Origin: Diploscapter coronatus
Lineage: Eukaryota; Nematoda; Chromadorea; Rhabditida; Rhabditidae
Reading direction: 5' to 3'
NCBI GenBank assembly: GCA_964036155.1
Contig: OZ038422.1
Span: 13,973,201 to 14,037,200, forward strand
DNA: 64,000 nt
Shown: positions 12,115-23,529 of the stretch, piece by piece
Layout: every line of letters begins with the position of its first letter
Numbering within the stretch: the stretch's first letter is position 1
Translations under genes and position numbers: made by a program
Notes under the pieces: generated by a model
The model's input: the letters and a program-made list of their open reading frames with translations, nothing else
What the model was told of the DNA's origin: nothing
Database searches by the model: none

Positions 12115-12653
12115 CATTTCTTTGAGTACGGAATAGAGGAGGATACTTCAAAAAGAAGAAGCTTTATAATTAGAGGTTTTACGGGTAATACAACAAAAAT
12201 ATATTCGAACTGTTCGAAAATAGCTAGAAAAGAAGGATATAATTTTTGTACACTTTTACCACGATAAAATTCGCTGATATTAATGATCCTTGCAAGCCGT
12301 TAGTTTGGACTCCGAGTACTAAAATTGAATTTTAACCCTAATTAAATTAGTTCATATATTAAGGATCCGCTCGGACTGTTCTTAAATCTCATTTTGGCCA
12401 TTCTTTGACAAAATTGATTACTTGGATATAACAGGACGAAGTTTCCCAATAGATTTATCGATATATCGGCGAGCGTTGTGGATATTTGCACTGCCAAAAT
12501 GAAATATTTATAGCCCTTCATAGTATTTGGTGATTTCGTCAAGATTAATGTGATAGATATTGCAGATAGAATCAATGATATGAATCCAAAAGTCCTTTCC
12601 ACCGGAAATAACCAAGGCCATGTTTCGATTGGGAAGTTGGAATTGTCGCACAT

Positions 12654-13103
12654 CTCAAGCTACTTTGGAAACAATCTAAAATAACCATAATAGATATTCA
12701 CCTAAATTATGATGAATTTCGACGAATTAAACACATATCGATAAAATGATCATTCAGAAAATGAATATCATACTTGAGAATATACTCCGCTTAAATTCTA
12801 CTCTTCGCACTAACATTTAGAATATTTTTCGAAAATTATGAATTATTAATCATAAGAAAGAAAGTTCAAGATAATAGCTTTAGATAAAGTTTACGATTTT
12901 CGGAAACATCGCCGTCTCGATTTTCGGTATTACATTAAATACTTGCAGATAATAATGTCAACAGATGTTTTCTTAGGAAAGGCCAAAACGGAATTCAGAC
13001 TTAAGAGAGTATTTGTAAGACTCGAACAAGCATTAAAGAAAACTTGCATTTCAGAAGAAGTCTCACAAATCATGATTTTTGATCATAAAGGTGAGTACCC
13101 CCT
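12654..13103. other. Upstream region of Sri-like copy 1
   Basis: About 450 bases between the start codon and the inverted-repeat element. The proximal ~60 bases (to 12715) are almost identical to copy 2, the rest more diverged. No clear TATA box. Confidence 0.4.
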
Positions 13104-13631
13104 TATGGGCTCTAATCACAAAAACGAGGAGACAAGGCTCCGCCCTCACAAGTGGGCGGAGCTATGCTAATTTGAAAATCGCAATTTTGACGCTAAAATG
13201 GCCGTCAGGTGGTACAAGGAAGTTTTGTTTTACATCATTTTTCAACAACCTCAAAAGATTTGAATACTTGATAAAATGGGACACCACACCTGCTGGGAGG
13301 TCAACCACTTATTTGGGAATGAAGGGATCTGAAAGTCACAACCGGCAGTTTCAAACACACATTTTTAAGCTCTCATTTTTGGCTTTGGGACTCTCTCCCA
13401 CACCCAGCAAGTGGCTAACCCCCCAAACCAATATATTTCTAAAAAGTACACTCCATGGTTATGTTTATTCATTTTAAATTTTTTAAAAATCTTTTATAGC
13501 AAAAAAGTTTTATCTATACCTCCTGTTTACAGTCAAATCGTGAAAATGCTCAACTTTGACCCCCCACCTAGCCCCGCTCACTTTAGGGGGCGGGGCCTTG
13601 TCTTCTCGGTTTTGTGATTAGAACTCATGGG
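13104..13631. mobile_element. DNA-element-like inverted repeat upstream of copy 1
   Basis: About 40 base terminal inverted repeats: TGGGCTCTAATCACAAAAAC then a GC-rich GGCTCCGCCC on the left, mirrored by GGGCGGGGCC ... TGTGATTAGAACTCA on the right. The counterpart is at 18281-18988, with the same ends and a different, longer core. No transposase frame is seen, so it is non-autonomous. Confidence 0.65.
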
Positions 13632-13935
13632 TGTATCCACCCATATGGGTTTGGTTCGGGTCCGGGACAGTTTTACAATTGTCCGGACCCTTGTTCCAGT
13701 TATCCGTGGAATGACTTAATATTGAGGATTATGAATTGAAATAGCGAAATTTGAATGATTCGAACAAATTTATATGCCTAGGAATTTGATCTTTATAAAA
13801 TATCTAAATTTAATAATTAAAGCAAATCATAATAAAATTTTTATCGATATAATATCATTAATTTTGAAGAACTAAATGCTGCTAAACATCTGCCTTAATA
13901 CACAACTCTAAATATCATAGAATACTCTTAATGAA

Positions 13936-14275
13936 TTTTTTTTCCTAGCCTTATTATTCCCCACTAGGTGGGGGTCGGCTACCCTCAGCCCGTAATGGGA
14001 CAGTCGGCCTATCCCAGCCACACAGGACTAGTGGCCCGTCCCGGAGGTAGACTGTTGTTGTGTAACAACCGAGGAATCAGTTTCAAATCGAAATAAAAAG
14101 CGTAAATCGAAAGAAGGACACGTAGATTTTTAAAAATATATTTTGCCTATAAACTCTGGCACCATGTAAGAACAAACGATTTTCAATAAAGTGGAATTCT
14201 TGGGTTCCTGTAACCGATTTACGAATATTCGAGTGCAATGTCCCCACTGTGCATCCTGATTCATGAGTTATCTTG
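13936..14275. other. Unique spacer between the two duplicated units, with a GC-rich island
   Basis: This ~340 base stretch is absent after copy 2. Its first part (about 13958-14070) is strikingly GC-rich for the window, with CCCCACTAGGTGGGGG, GGGACAGTCGGCC and GGCCCGTCCCGGAGG. No open frame or tRNA/rRNA pattern was recognised; it may be the end of a retroelement or other insertion. Confidence 0.45.
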
Positions 14276-14944
14276 AAAGTTTCCCCTTCGTGCATTTTGC
14301 TACTTGCTGCTTTATCGAATAATGCAACAGAAAACATTTGAAATAATGTGCTCTGATTCTTCATTAGTGTTTTTGTAATGCATTAGCAAGGAAAGATTCA
14401 CAGAGCATAAATGATATGATTCTTCAGTTTTATTTAAAAGATAATAAGTGCAAAGATGAACATGTTAGAGCATGCATGGTTGTGAAAATTTTTTTCTTTA
14501 ATTTTTGAACTATTCATTCATTAATAAATACATTGATTGTCTATTTCAAACTACCACGTTTTTACCAAAAAAGCATTTTTGCAAGATGGCGAAGCTTGAA
14601 AATTCTATCTATAATCTATGAAAATTGCTTAACTGAGTTTTCAGACATTGATCGTCCAGCACGATATAAATAGCGTTGTTTAAATGGAAAGCACAAAGAG
14701 CATCTCTTCTCCTTCCTTCTACTCAAACAACGCTATATCTCAATTCATACCAGAACGAACAAAATGAGAATACGTCCATAAAATTTACGTAGCTAACTAA
14801 TTATTATTAAATATTTCAGAAAGTTAAACTAGAATTCTGTGACCACACAACATGAAGAAGATCTCTTGAAAACTATTCTCAGCAGCACACAAATGAGAAT
14901 TTAAATATTTATTTATAAGCTAATTCAAATTATACTTCAACAGA

Positions 14945-17862
14945 TTATCCAATCTTAAAAATGCTATTTATGGGCACAACAGTGGCAAGGTTTCTTCTGA
15001 CAGTGATTGTATTTCTCTTTATTGAATCATCATTCGAATTAATTAGACCAATTTTGATAAATATTTTAATCAAGGCCTTTCGATATGGCTGAGTAAGTAT
15101 AATTAATAATGAAGTTGCGATTATTGAGTGAAATGAAACCATTAATTCAAATATGAACGTCATATCTTAATTTTTCATTAAATTATGCAAAATTATAAAA
15201 TTTCGTGTTACAAAGCATTGTTCCTCTGGTAAAATGTTCTGAGAAGATAAATAATGTGATAAAAAATAATAATGCCATAATATATGTGAATGACAACGTA
15301 AGAAACTGAAAATAATTTTCATAATGGAATATTTTCGTTGATTTTATGGCAATTTATAAAATAACTACTTTTGGCAAATTAGCGCTTATAACGCATCTTT
15401 TCCACATACTACTTCGCTCAAGATAGATACTCTCCATTATTTTTGAGATGACCCTTGCCTATGTCTAGCGGGAACAAGTGTTGCGAATCCTTTCCGTGGA
15501 CTCTTTTGTTTTTTCACTACCATCCTCTCATTTTCACTCGTGGTTCGCATCAGTCAGTGTCTTTACACTTCCCTCTAGACACGGTTCATCTCATAGATAA
15601 TCGAGTGCTATTTGGTGACTACTTTTAAAAATTATCATTTTTTATCTCTAACCTGAACAAATATTGACAAAATCGCATTTCGTTGAGCGTCGATGGTTCT
15701 CTGCGAGAGATGGGTAGTGTTTTTCGAATTTGGCGCTATAATCATACAAGTGTGAACAATCCCAACGCTGCATAATATAAATGCTCCACAAACAACTAGG
15801 TTACAAATTAATATCACTAATTTGAAATATGGCTAAATTTCAGAGATTTAGGTATTTTCTTAATATCTAAATATTTATCAGATATAAATTATCATTAGAT
15901 TCATGTGCTGAAATCTATCTAGACATCTTGAGTGTTGAATTAAATTATTAATGCATAAAATAAAGTTGCTCATAAAACTTACTATCGCTTGAATATTGTA
16001 TATTGCGACGTTTGGGACATTGACTAGACAACTTGCATCCGGATAATACTGAAATTATTGTCTTATTGCCATTATTGAACAGGGATGAAAATTTCACACA
16101 CGATAGTGCGTCGGGCATATGAGTGTGTTAAGCAGAGAAGCGAGAGAGAATAACTCGGAAAGTTTTTCAGATCCTTGCGGGAAAAGGAAGAGAGATGAGA
16201 GAGCACCGTATATCGTGTGCAAAATTGTGTGAAAATTTGAGTCATCCTGTATGTAACAATTTAAGTGGCAAAAATAATGTTGCATATTCTTTCCAACTCA
16301 CTTTCGCACGAACTCCCGCCTTTCTCTCCTCTCGCACATTCCTTCTTCCATTTTTATCATCTCTTCTCTCTCTGCGGAAATGCATACTATTTCCCGAGGG
16401 TTAAAGCCTAGGAGAGGAGATATGCAAAACGTTTGTAACATCCATATTGTGATGTGGAATCAATATTTTATAAATATTTACCTGATTTAGATACATCGTG
16501 AGATCGTCTCCAGTTAAATTGAAGAAAAATGAATATATGCAGCCTCCTATAAGTCCACATACTAGGCATATTAAGAATGACTTTATACAAGCTTCAGGTA
16601 ATACGAATATCTGCAATTTTAGAATTTCATAATCAGAAAAGAAGAACAGTTTAAACTACACAATCCGATCTGCACAGCCTTTTATGCCGATAATAAAATG
16701 TGAGGATAATTATTATCAAATTCCAGCCATGTAATGCGACCATTGGCCCCTAAAATAGTTTTCAGGAGTATGCGGAATTCGTACTCGAAATTCCGACATC
16801 TCTTTCTTTTCTCCATGAGCTCACTCTCTATCTCCCACGAGCCTCTCGTCGTCTGCGTTTTCTCATCGGTATTCTGAGTGAGGTGAGCAGAAAAAGAGAA
16901 AGAGGAAGTGAACCTGTGAGGAAAAGAAAGAGATACCGGAATTCTGCACACCCTCAATACTACTTTTCATTGTTACGAAAATGATAGATTGCAGAGGACA
17001 GTGCAGCGCGTATTTGCAAAGAATAGAGGAAAAGGCTAGAGACGCAGAGCATGACAAAAGGTTTAATTAGTCAAGTTTGGGATAAATAACTTGGTATTCC
17101 ATTGCCAGTCTCTTCGACTGTCTGATCTCGCCACACTTGTTTTACCATACACACAATCTACCTGTCGGATATTTTCAAGATTTTTTTCTCCGAGGCTTCC
17201 CCAGGGGAACTGAGAAATACGCGAGAATTATGATTCTCCCGATTTTCCTCAGTTTTTCCACCAGAAAACTTTGGAGGAGTATTGGGGGAAACCTTCTCTC
17301 CGTTCTCCCAATCGGAGAACATTTCTTTGAGTACGGAATAGAGGAGGATACTTCAAAGGGAAGAAGCTTTAATTAGAAGTCTCACAAGTAATACAATCAA
17401 AAATATATTCGAATTCTTCGAAAATAGCTAGAAAAGAAGGACACGATTTTTTGTGCACTTTTACCCCAATAAAATTCGCTGATATTAATGATCCTTGCAG
17501 GCCATTAGTTTGAATTCCGAGCACTAAAATTGAATTTTAAGCTTTAATTAAATTAGTTCATATATTAAAAGGCCCGTTCAGACTCTGTCCTTAAATCTCA
17601 TTTTGGTCATTCTTTGACAAAATTGATTACTTGGAAATAAAAAGACGAAATTCCCCAATAGATTTATCGATATATCGGCGAGCGTTGTGGATATTTGCAC
17701 TGCCAAAATGAAATATTTATAGCCCTTCATAGTATTTGGTGATTTCGTCAAGATTAATGTGATAGATATTGCAGATAGAATCAATGATATGAATCCAAAA
17801 GTCCTTTCCACCGGAAATAACCAAGGCCATGTTTCGATTGGGAAGTTGGAATTGTCGCACAT
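14945..17862 (-). CDS. Sri-like chemoreceptor, copy 2, intact
   Basis: Exons 17862-17631, 17523-17465, 16749-16660, 16610-16482, 16048-15983, 15832-15653, 15305-15212, 15165-14945, phase-consistent, giving 356 residues. Seven hydrophobic segments can be placed. Landmarks are MKGYKYFILAVQ, FYYRHKRL after helix 3, NLTGDDLTMYLNQ and LVNVPNVAIYN in the extracellular loop, the pre-helix-6 segment THLSQRTIDAQRNAILSIF, and ILTQPYRKALI after helix 7. These fit Str-superfamily receptors of the Sri/Srh branch, GPCRs of sensory cilia. Exon 5 ends GCGATA|GTAAGT, the junction that is destroyed in copy 1. Intron 2 carries two inverted-repeat elements but leaves the splice sites intact. I am confident it is a receptor, less so of the Sri versus Srh label. 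Confidence 0.85.
15444..15594. mobile_element. Miniature inverted-repeat element in intron 6, copy 2
   Basis: Counterpart of 10468-10617 and nearly identical to it; one visible difference is in the right end (CCCTCTAGACAC instead of CCCGCTAGACAC). Confidence 0.6.
16758..16961. mobile_element. ~204 bp inverted-repeat insertion in intron 2, only in copy 2
   Basis: Copy 1 reads GAAATACTTTCCATTG where copy 2 has this extra block. The ends resemble inverted copies (AATTCCGACATCTCTTTCTT left; reverse complement of the right AATTCCGGTATCTCTTTCTT). It is non-coding. It lies just upstream, on the coding strand, of the exon 3 acceptor and leaves that site intact. Confidence 0.6.
17186..17319. mobile_element. 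Nested-palindrome element in intron 2, copy 2
   Basis: Counterpart of 11981-12114, differing by about one base over the hairpin. Confidence 0.5.
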
Positions 17863-18280
17863 CTCAAGCTACTTTGGAAACAATCTAAAATAACCATAAT
17901 AGATATTCACTTAAATTATGATGAATTTCGACGAATTAAACATAGCGATAAAATTATCATTCAGAAAATGAATATCATACTTGGGAATGTGCTCCGCTTA
18001 AACTATCCTTTGCACTAAAATTTAAAATATTTTTTGGAAGTTGGGAATTGTTAATCATGAAAAAGAATTAAAGATAATAGCTTTAAACAAAGTTTGCGCT
18101 TTCGGTATCACATTAAAATTTCTCAGACAATAATACTAACAGATGTTTTTTTTTAGGAAAGGCCAAAACGGAATTCAGACTTAAGAGAGTATTTGTAAGA
18201 CTCGAACAACCATAAAAACTCGCATTTCAGAAAAAAAGTCTCACAAACCGTGATTTTTGATCATCGAGGTAAGTACTCCT

Positions 18281-18988
18281 ATGGGTCTTAATCACAAGAC
18301 CGAAGAGACAAAGCCCCGCCTCCACAAGTGAGCGGATCTATACTAGTTTGAAAATCATGGTTTTGACGCTAAAATGACCGTCAGATGGTACAAAGAAATT
18401 TTGTTTTACATCATTTTTCAACAACCTCAAAAGATTTGAATACTTGATAGAATGGGACACCTTCTGATATATGGGTCTTGAGGGGTCAACCACTTGTTGG
18501 TACGGTAGGCCATCCCGATGTTAAAGTAGGGAATAGAAATACCCTCCAAATTTACAGAAAATCGCTTCCTCTGAACAAAAAATATACTACAATATTGAAA
18601 TAAACACCGCAGGATGATAAAGGAGTTCGAGCTGCGCTAATATCAGCAATAAAAATTGAGAAAACATGCGATCCTTTTTGAGGTAAAAATGCTCAAAGAG
18701 GGCGTGGTCAAAGGGTCGATTTTTGAAATTTCATTCAAACCCCCCACAAATCATTATACCATTCAACGCGTAATGAAAAACTGAGCAACTTTTGTGAAGA
18801 CACTTTGGGTCTAGCTATAATGGTATGCGTGGTATGGAGGTTTGAATGGATCAGACCCACGAAAATGACAAAAATGTTCTTTGTGCCTCCTATTTACAGT
18901 CAAAACTCTCAATTTTTATCCTCACCTAGCCCCGCCCGCTTTTGGAGGCGGGGCCTGATCTCTCCATTTTTGTGATTAGGACCCGTGG
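18281..18988. mobile_element. DNA-element-like inverted repeat upstream of copy 2
   Basis: Same ~40 base ends as 13104-13631 (ATGGGTCTTAATCACAAG ... TGTGATTAGGACCCGTGG), with GC-rich CCCCGCCTCC and GGAGGCGGGGCC internal to them. The core is ~180 bases longer than copy 1 and mostly unlike it, so one copy has had its centre replaced or deleted. Confidence 0.6.
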
Positions 18989-19649
18989 ATGTATCCACCC
19001 ATATGGACTTGGCTCGGATTTAAGAGACTCTTGCAATCGTCCGGACCCTTGTTACTGTTAATATTGAAGATTCTGAATTGAAATAGCGAAATTTGTTTGA
19101 ATGATTCGAACAAATTTATATGCCTAGGAATGTGATCTTTATAAAATGTCTAAATTTAATAATTAAAGCAAATCATAATAAAATTTTATCGATATTATAT
19201 ATGCAAAATCTCATTCATTTTGGAGAATTAAATACTGCTAAACATCTGCCTTAATATATAGCTCTAAATATCATAGAATACTCTTAATAAAATATCCATA
19301 AGATATCACAAAATGGTGAGTTATTTAATTTAGATTTACGATAGCTTAAAAATCATTATAAGACGCAAGAATGAATATTTGCTTGTTAAGAACTATTAAA
19401 ATATCGTAAAACCTAGGATAGTGGTCCATGGGCTTGCGTTTTTCAATCTCTAAATTTTGAAAATTTTCGACTTTTTGAACCCTCATAACTCGTCACTTAC
19501 TCATCGTAATAACTTCAAATCAAAATATCCTGAGTTGAAAATGATCTATCTGAAATGTTTAATAAACAACTGAATGTAGAATCTTCTTTTAATTCATTAC
19601 TTCTAATCATGCTTCATAAGATGTCTGAAGCATTGATATACGGGAGTGC

Positions 19650-21324
19650 ATTAAGAGTGAATGTCAGAATTATTCAAAGTGGTGCGGAACAGGGGTCCGC
19701 CGATTTGGCTGATTTTCACATATATTATTCATTTTTTCACGCTGATCATCACGGTGCTATCCGTTTTTCGCAAAAATGCAAGTGAGTGGAGTTATGCTAA
19801 TTTCAAGTTTTTATATACTCCATATAAGAAAAAAATCATAACTTTCTTATTTGTGAACCAAATCGAACGCGGTCTTCAACATTGGATAGCCCATGAAAAA
19901 CTCTACAAATAATGTAACAATAACGAGTCACAACAACCACCTGCTTTAGCGGAAAAATTCAAAATTCCAATTTTTGACTTTAACTCACCTCAGTTTTCGA
20001 TTTTTTTCGCCCAGAAGGAAGTCCGATCGCCGACTAAATATTAGCTCACGAGAAAGAGGATTTAATTCTGCATAAGATATGACCAATTTTGATAAAAATC
20101 ATCATGGTCGAAACCACGAAAAATGCGTCCGAACGCGTAAAACCAGGGTGATTATTGCATTGTGTCAACTTTGACCCCCCATAACTTTCTTATTTCTGAA
20201 CCAAATTGAATGGTTATTTTTTATTTTGTGGATCTTGTCGAGGAGAATAAGGTAAAAATATAAAGAAAATTTTTATAAATTATTTTTGGTAGGAAAAAAT
20301 TATCCGAGGTTACCCTATATACCTGTACTACGTTTACGCGTAAATGACGTTGAAAAAATTCGTACTTCCAGTATGTTATGTAGAATGACATAGTGAACAA
20401 CTTTCGTTCCAGGACTTATCTCGGATTCACATTCGTATGAGCTCCAGAATTTTTTGAAGTATGATGACTAATTATTGCAAAGTGTCGTTTGGACAGAAAA
20501 TTTCAAAAATTCATATCTCCATGTGTGTGCATGTTCTAGAATAAGTTCTGGAACAAAAGTTGATCAACTTGAACAGCTCTACAAGATTTCATGGAAAACT
20601 CCGACGTTAACTCCCATTATCTTTGTAAACACAGTACGGGTATATAGGGTAACTTCGGGTATTTTTTTCCGCCAAAATTAATTTCTAAAAATTTTATTTT
20701 TATTTTTACTTTATTCTCCTACTCAAGATCTACAAAATAAAAAAATAACCATTCAATTTGGTTCAGAAATAAAAAAGCTATGAGGGGTTAAAGTTGACAT
20801 TATGAAATAATCACCCTGGTTTTACGCGTTCGGACGCATTTTTCGTGGTTTCGACCATGATGATTTTTATCAAAATTGGTCATATCTTGTGCAGAATCGA
20901 ATCCTCTTTCTCATGGGCTAATATTTAGTCGGCGATCGGACTTCTTTCTAGTTGAAAAAAATCGAAAAACTGCAGTCGGACAGAGTCGTATTTTCGGAAA
21001 TTAATTTTTTGGCGGGAAACTATTGGCCCTAGCAAGTGATCGTAGTTACATTATTTGTAGAGTTTTTAATGGGCTATCCAATGCTGAAAACCCCGTCTGA
21101 TTTGATTCAGAAATAAGAAAGTTATGAATTTTTTCCCGAGGTCAGGTCAGTCAAAACTTTAAGCTACTGTAATCCTGCATACGATCATTTTTATGAAAAA
21201 CAAACCACACTATGATGATCAGCGTGAAAAACTGCATAAGATATGTGAAAATCAGCCAAATCTACGGACCCCTGTTCCGCACCCCTTCCTTATGACTTTG
21301 ATTTTTCCTGACATCCACTCTTAA
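19650..21324. mobile_element. Long palindromic (foldback) element, ~1.67 kb
   Basis: Starts ATTAAGAGTGAATGTCAG and ends with its inverse CTGACATCCACTCTTAAT. The two halves mirror each other along nearly the whole length. GCGGAACAGGGGTCCG (19684) faces CGGACCCCTGTTCCGC (21264); the segment around AACGCGTAAAACCAGGG (20133) faces CCCTGGTTTTACGCGTT (20814); and GAACAACTTTCGTTCCAGG (20394) faces its inverse near 20533. The centre is near 20480. No transposase-like frame is present. A transcript would fold into a very long hairpin. Confidence 0.8.
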
Positions 21325-21417
21325 TAAAACATTTCTTTTATAGTTAGAATAACGATTCAATGAACATGCTTAAGATTGTCTTTTTAAATTAGATGATTTA
21401 TTTTTAATTCCACATAA

Positions 21418-23529
21418 TCATATTCTAGAGATAAATAGTGTGCGATTATTGTTGCTTCGTCCTTCGTTGCTCTGATTTGAAATGCCAGTTCGATGGCCTC
21501 TTTGTATTCGAACCATTTGAATCACGCCACGCCTAAGTGGTGTTAAGACAATCAGATACATAGTGCATGTAATCAAGCCATTCATGTCCAAGTGAACACC
21601 CATAGGGAAAAGCGGGATCCTAAAGTGTATTTAGCTTATGCTAACTATTCATATAGAGCTAGAGGATGCAGGGGATTCACACAAATTTTTCAAGTTTTCG
21701 TCTATTTTCAGAAAAAGGGAAATACAGTGAGAGGATCAGCCGAGTGCTCACTTTTCTTGACCCTTCTTTCGAAAAAAGTGAATATTTTAAAAGTGGACGT
21801 GGTCTCATGAATCCCTCAACTCAATCGGAAAAGAGAATGCCTAGTCCTGGAAAAAATTTGCAGATAAAAAATAGTTTGAATCATTGAAGATATTAAAGAT
21901 AAATGAAGTCTATTTGAGAGTGGGAAAACTTACCCTACACCCCTATTTTTGATAGCTAACGAGAATCATTTGCCCAAAATCTATTCTTCTATTTATAAGA
22001 CATTCTAGTAAATAGCAATAATTATATCATAAGTTCAATGTGAATCATTGAAAATATTTTTTTTTCTTTTTTAAATTATCAATTATATCGTAAATTTCAC
22101 CTATCGAAAATTTTTATGTACTCTGAATCAACAATTGGCATTAGTAAGAATACGATAAATGCAGGTATTCCCATGTAGATTTCATAAAAAATTATATAGC
22201 TTGTGATGCCACGAATTATAATCCTGTGTTGTGCCATAGTTTGAGCCGATAATTTTATCTTACTTATATTAATCAAAGCTCGAGTTCTGAAACATATTCT
22301 CCATTATTTTTACGAATTCAAAAAATTTTAATGCAAATATTGTATCAAATATTTAGATAAGTTCTTCAAAGAGAGAAAATTAATTTTATATTTTCTGAAT
22401 GTTTCACTTTATCCTTAAATCTATTGTTAATTTAAGCACAGGGCTGTTGAATTTGATTTGATATGACGGATCGGATTGCAATTTTTTCGACCCGTCAAAA
22501 ACCTTGTTCAAACATATATTCGTTTCTTAGAACTGTCTAAACAATAAATTCTTACATCTTTGGAGCAAATATGGCGAAGAAAGTTAGAAATATAAAACCA
22601 ACTAGAGCTTCAACAAGGATCCATTTCCCAATTGGTCTGGTCTCGAGATTGAATGCCAACACAACATGTTTTTCAATGAATTCTCTTTCTTCTTGTGCAA
22701 TATTTGAAATGCCATCATAAGTCATATCACAACTTTCCGACGCAATCCAGATATTAATTACATAGGAAGCAATAACTAAAACTATTTAATTATTTTGGAG
22801 CACGACAAATTTCTAGAACTTAAGAGAATCTTACCTAAAGCTGCTGCTGCAATTATTATTGACCAAGTTAATTTAGAATTTTTCATATCGTAATATAGTC
22901 GATAAAGTGTGAATAAATGGATAATGATTTGTAATATACAGCATATAAGGATAGTGTAAAGTAATGAAATAACTAGACACAAGATACAAAAGTCGATGAA
23001 AACTGAATATTTTCCTATCGGTCCTTCCAAAGTGAATGCCTAAATTCATATGATTATATAAAATCATTCATCTTGTCGATAAATAATCAAAAAGACAGTC
23101 ATTTTCAAAGCTAATCAATAATTAGAAATGGATATTAACAGAGAATGATAATAATATTCAATATTGAAATTATAAGTTATCAATCAAATAATGCTATTGT
23201 AAATTAACTTATCGAATTGGAAAGCCATAAGTAGGGACCAAAAAGTGCAAGTGAATTTGCATATAGGACACCAAACATAACTTGAACAATTATGCTTCTT
23301 CTAAAGTGTAAAATGTACTTTATGAAAATCATTAAACTTACCTGTAATATGTTGCAAGGCTTCGACCATATTTCGTAATTACGAAATAGAAAAATGCTGC
23401 TATGAAGTTCGTCAATATTGCAATTGCATAGTTGAGATACTGAATAGTTGTAATGTATTCATGATCTCGATGGTACTCGTAAACTTCCATAAAATTAGCT
23501 AAGTAACTGTGGTTTTTATTTATACCCAT
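21418..23529 (-). CDS. Str-superfamily seven-helix chemoreceptor
   Basis: Six exons: 23529-23342, 23300-23213, 23039-22835, 22775-22556, 22286-22101, 21619-21418, giving 362 residues. Hydrophobic segments include AIAILTNFIAAFFYFVI, CILCLVISLLYTILICCILQ followed by the polar YRLYYDMKNSK, ALVGFIFLTFFAIFAP, IPAFIVFLLMP and LITCTMYLIVLTPLRRG, then a basic tail. The pre-helix-6 stretch KIKLSAQTMAQHR is typical of the Str superfamily. All junctions fit in phase, but exon 2 ends TCG|ATAAGT: a perfect donor except that the invariant G is A. Either splicing tolerates this or the gene is a recent pseudogene. The subfamily is not decided. Confidence 0.7.

Larger units (their letters stand above)
9926..12653 (-). 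pseudogene. Sri-like chemoreceptor, copy 1, broken at exon 5 donor
   Basis: Exons 12653-12422, 12318-12260, 11749-11660, 11613-11482, 11149-~11084, 10856-10677, 10286-10193, 10146-9926, all phase-consistent; the undamaged protein would be 357 residues. It starts MCDNSNFPIETWPWLFP, has TKSPNTMKGYKYFILAVQ after helix 1, the cytoplasmic FYYRHKKL after helix 3, the loop NVTRDDLTMYLNQ, and a last helix ending ILTRPYRKA. This is the pattern of Sri/Srh receptors. An 80 bp palindromic element (11004-11083) sits exactly between the last codon of exon 5 and the donor GTAAGT. The only donor now lies beyond the insert, and reading through the insert reaches TGA, cutting the protein after helix 4. Copy 2 shows the intact junction. 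A minor rescue by another donor cannot be excluded. Confidence 0.75.
9258..13935. repeat. Tandem duplication, copy 1 (~4.7 kb)
   Basis: This segment aligns along its whole length with 14276-19293 in the same orientation. Shared starts (AGTTTCCCCTTCGTGCATT) lie at ~9263 and ~14280, and shared ends (ATAGAATACTCTTAAT) at ~13930 and ~19290. It carries one Sri-like gene plus its flanks. Lengths differ because of copy-specific insertions: 80 bp at 11004 here, ~200 bp at 16758 in copy 2, and a longer element core at 18281-18988. Confidence 0.9.
14276..19293. repeat. Tandem duplication, copy 2 (~5.0 kb)
   Basis: Direct copy of 9258-13935. Divergence is uneven: some blocks of 150-350 bases are nearly identical to copy 1, others differ by many substitutions and small indels. 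Carries the intact version of the Sri-like gene. Confidence 0.9.

Noticed and set aside
11932..12267. 111-codon frame shared with 17137-17376
   Set aside because: It lies on the strand opposite the receptor, across a palindromic element in an intron; conservation is at DNA level, and the frame is broken differently in the two copies.
22873..23067. 64-codon frame overlapping exon 3 of the 21418-23529 receptor
   Set aside because: It is the wrong phase of the real exon.
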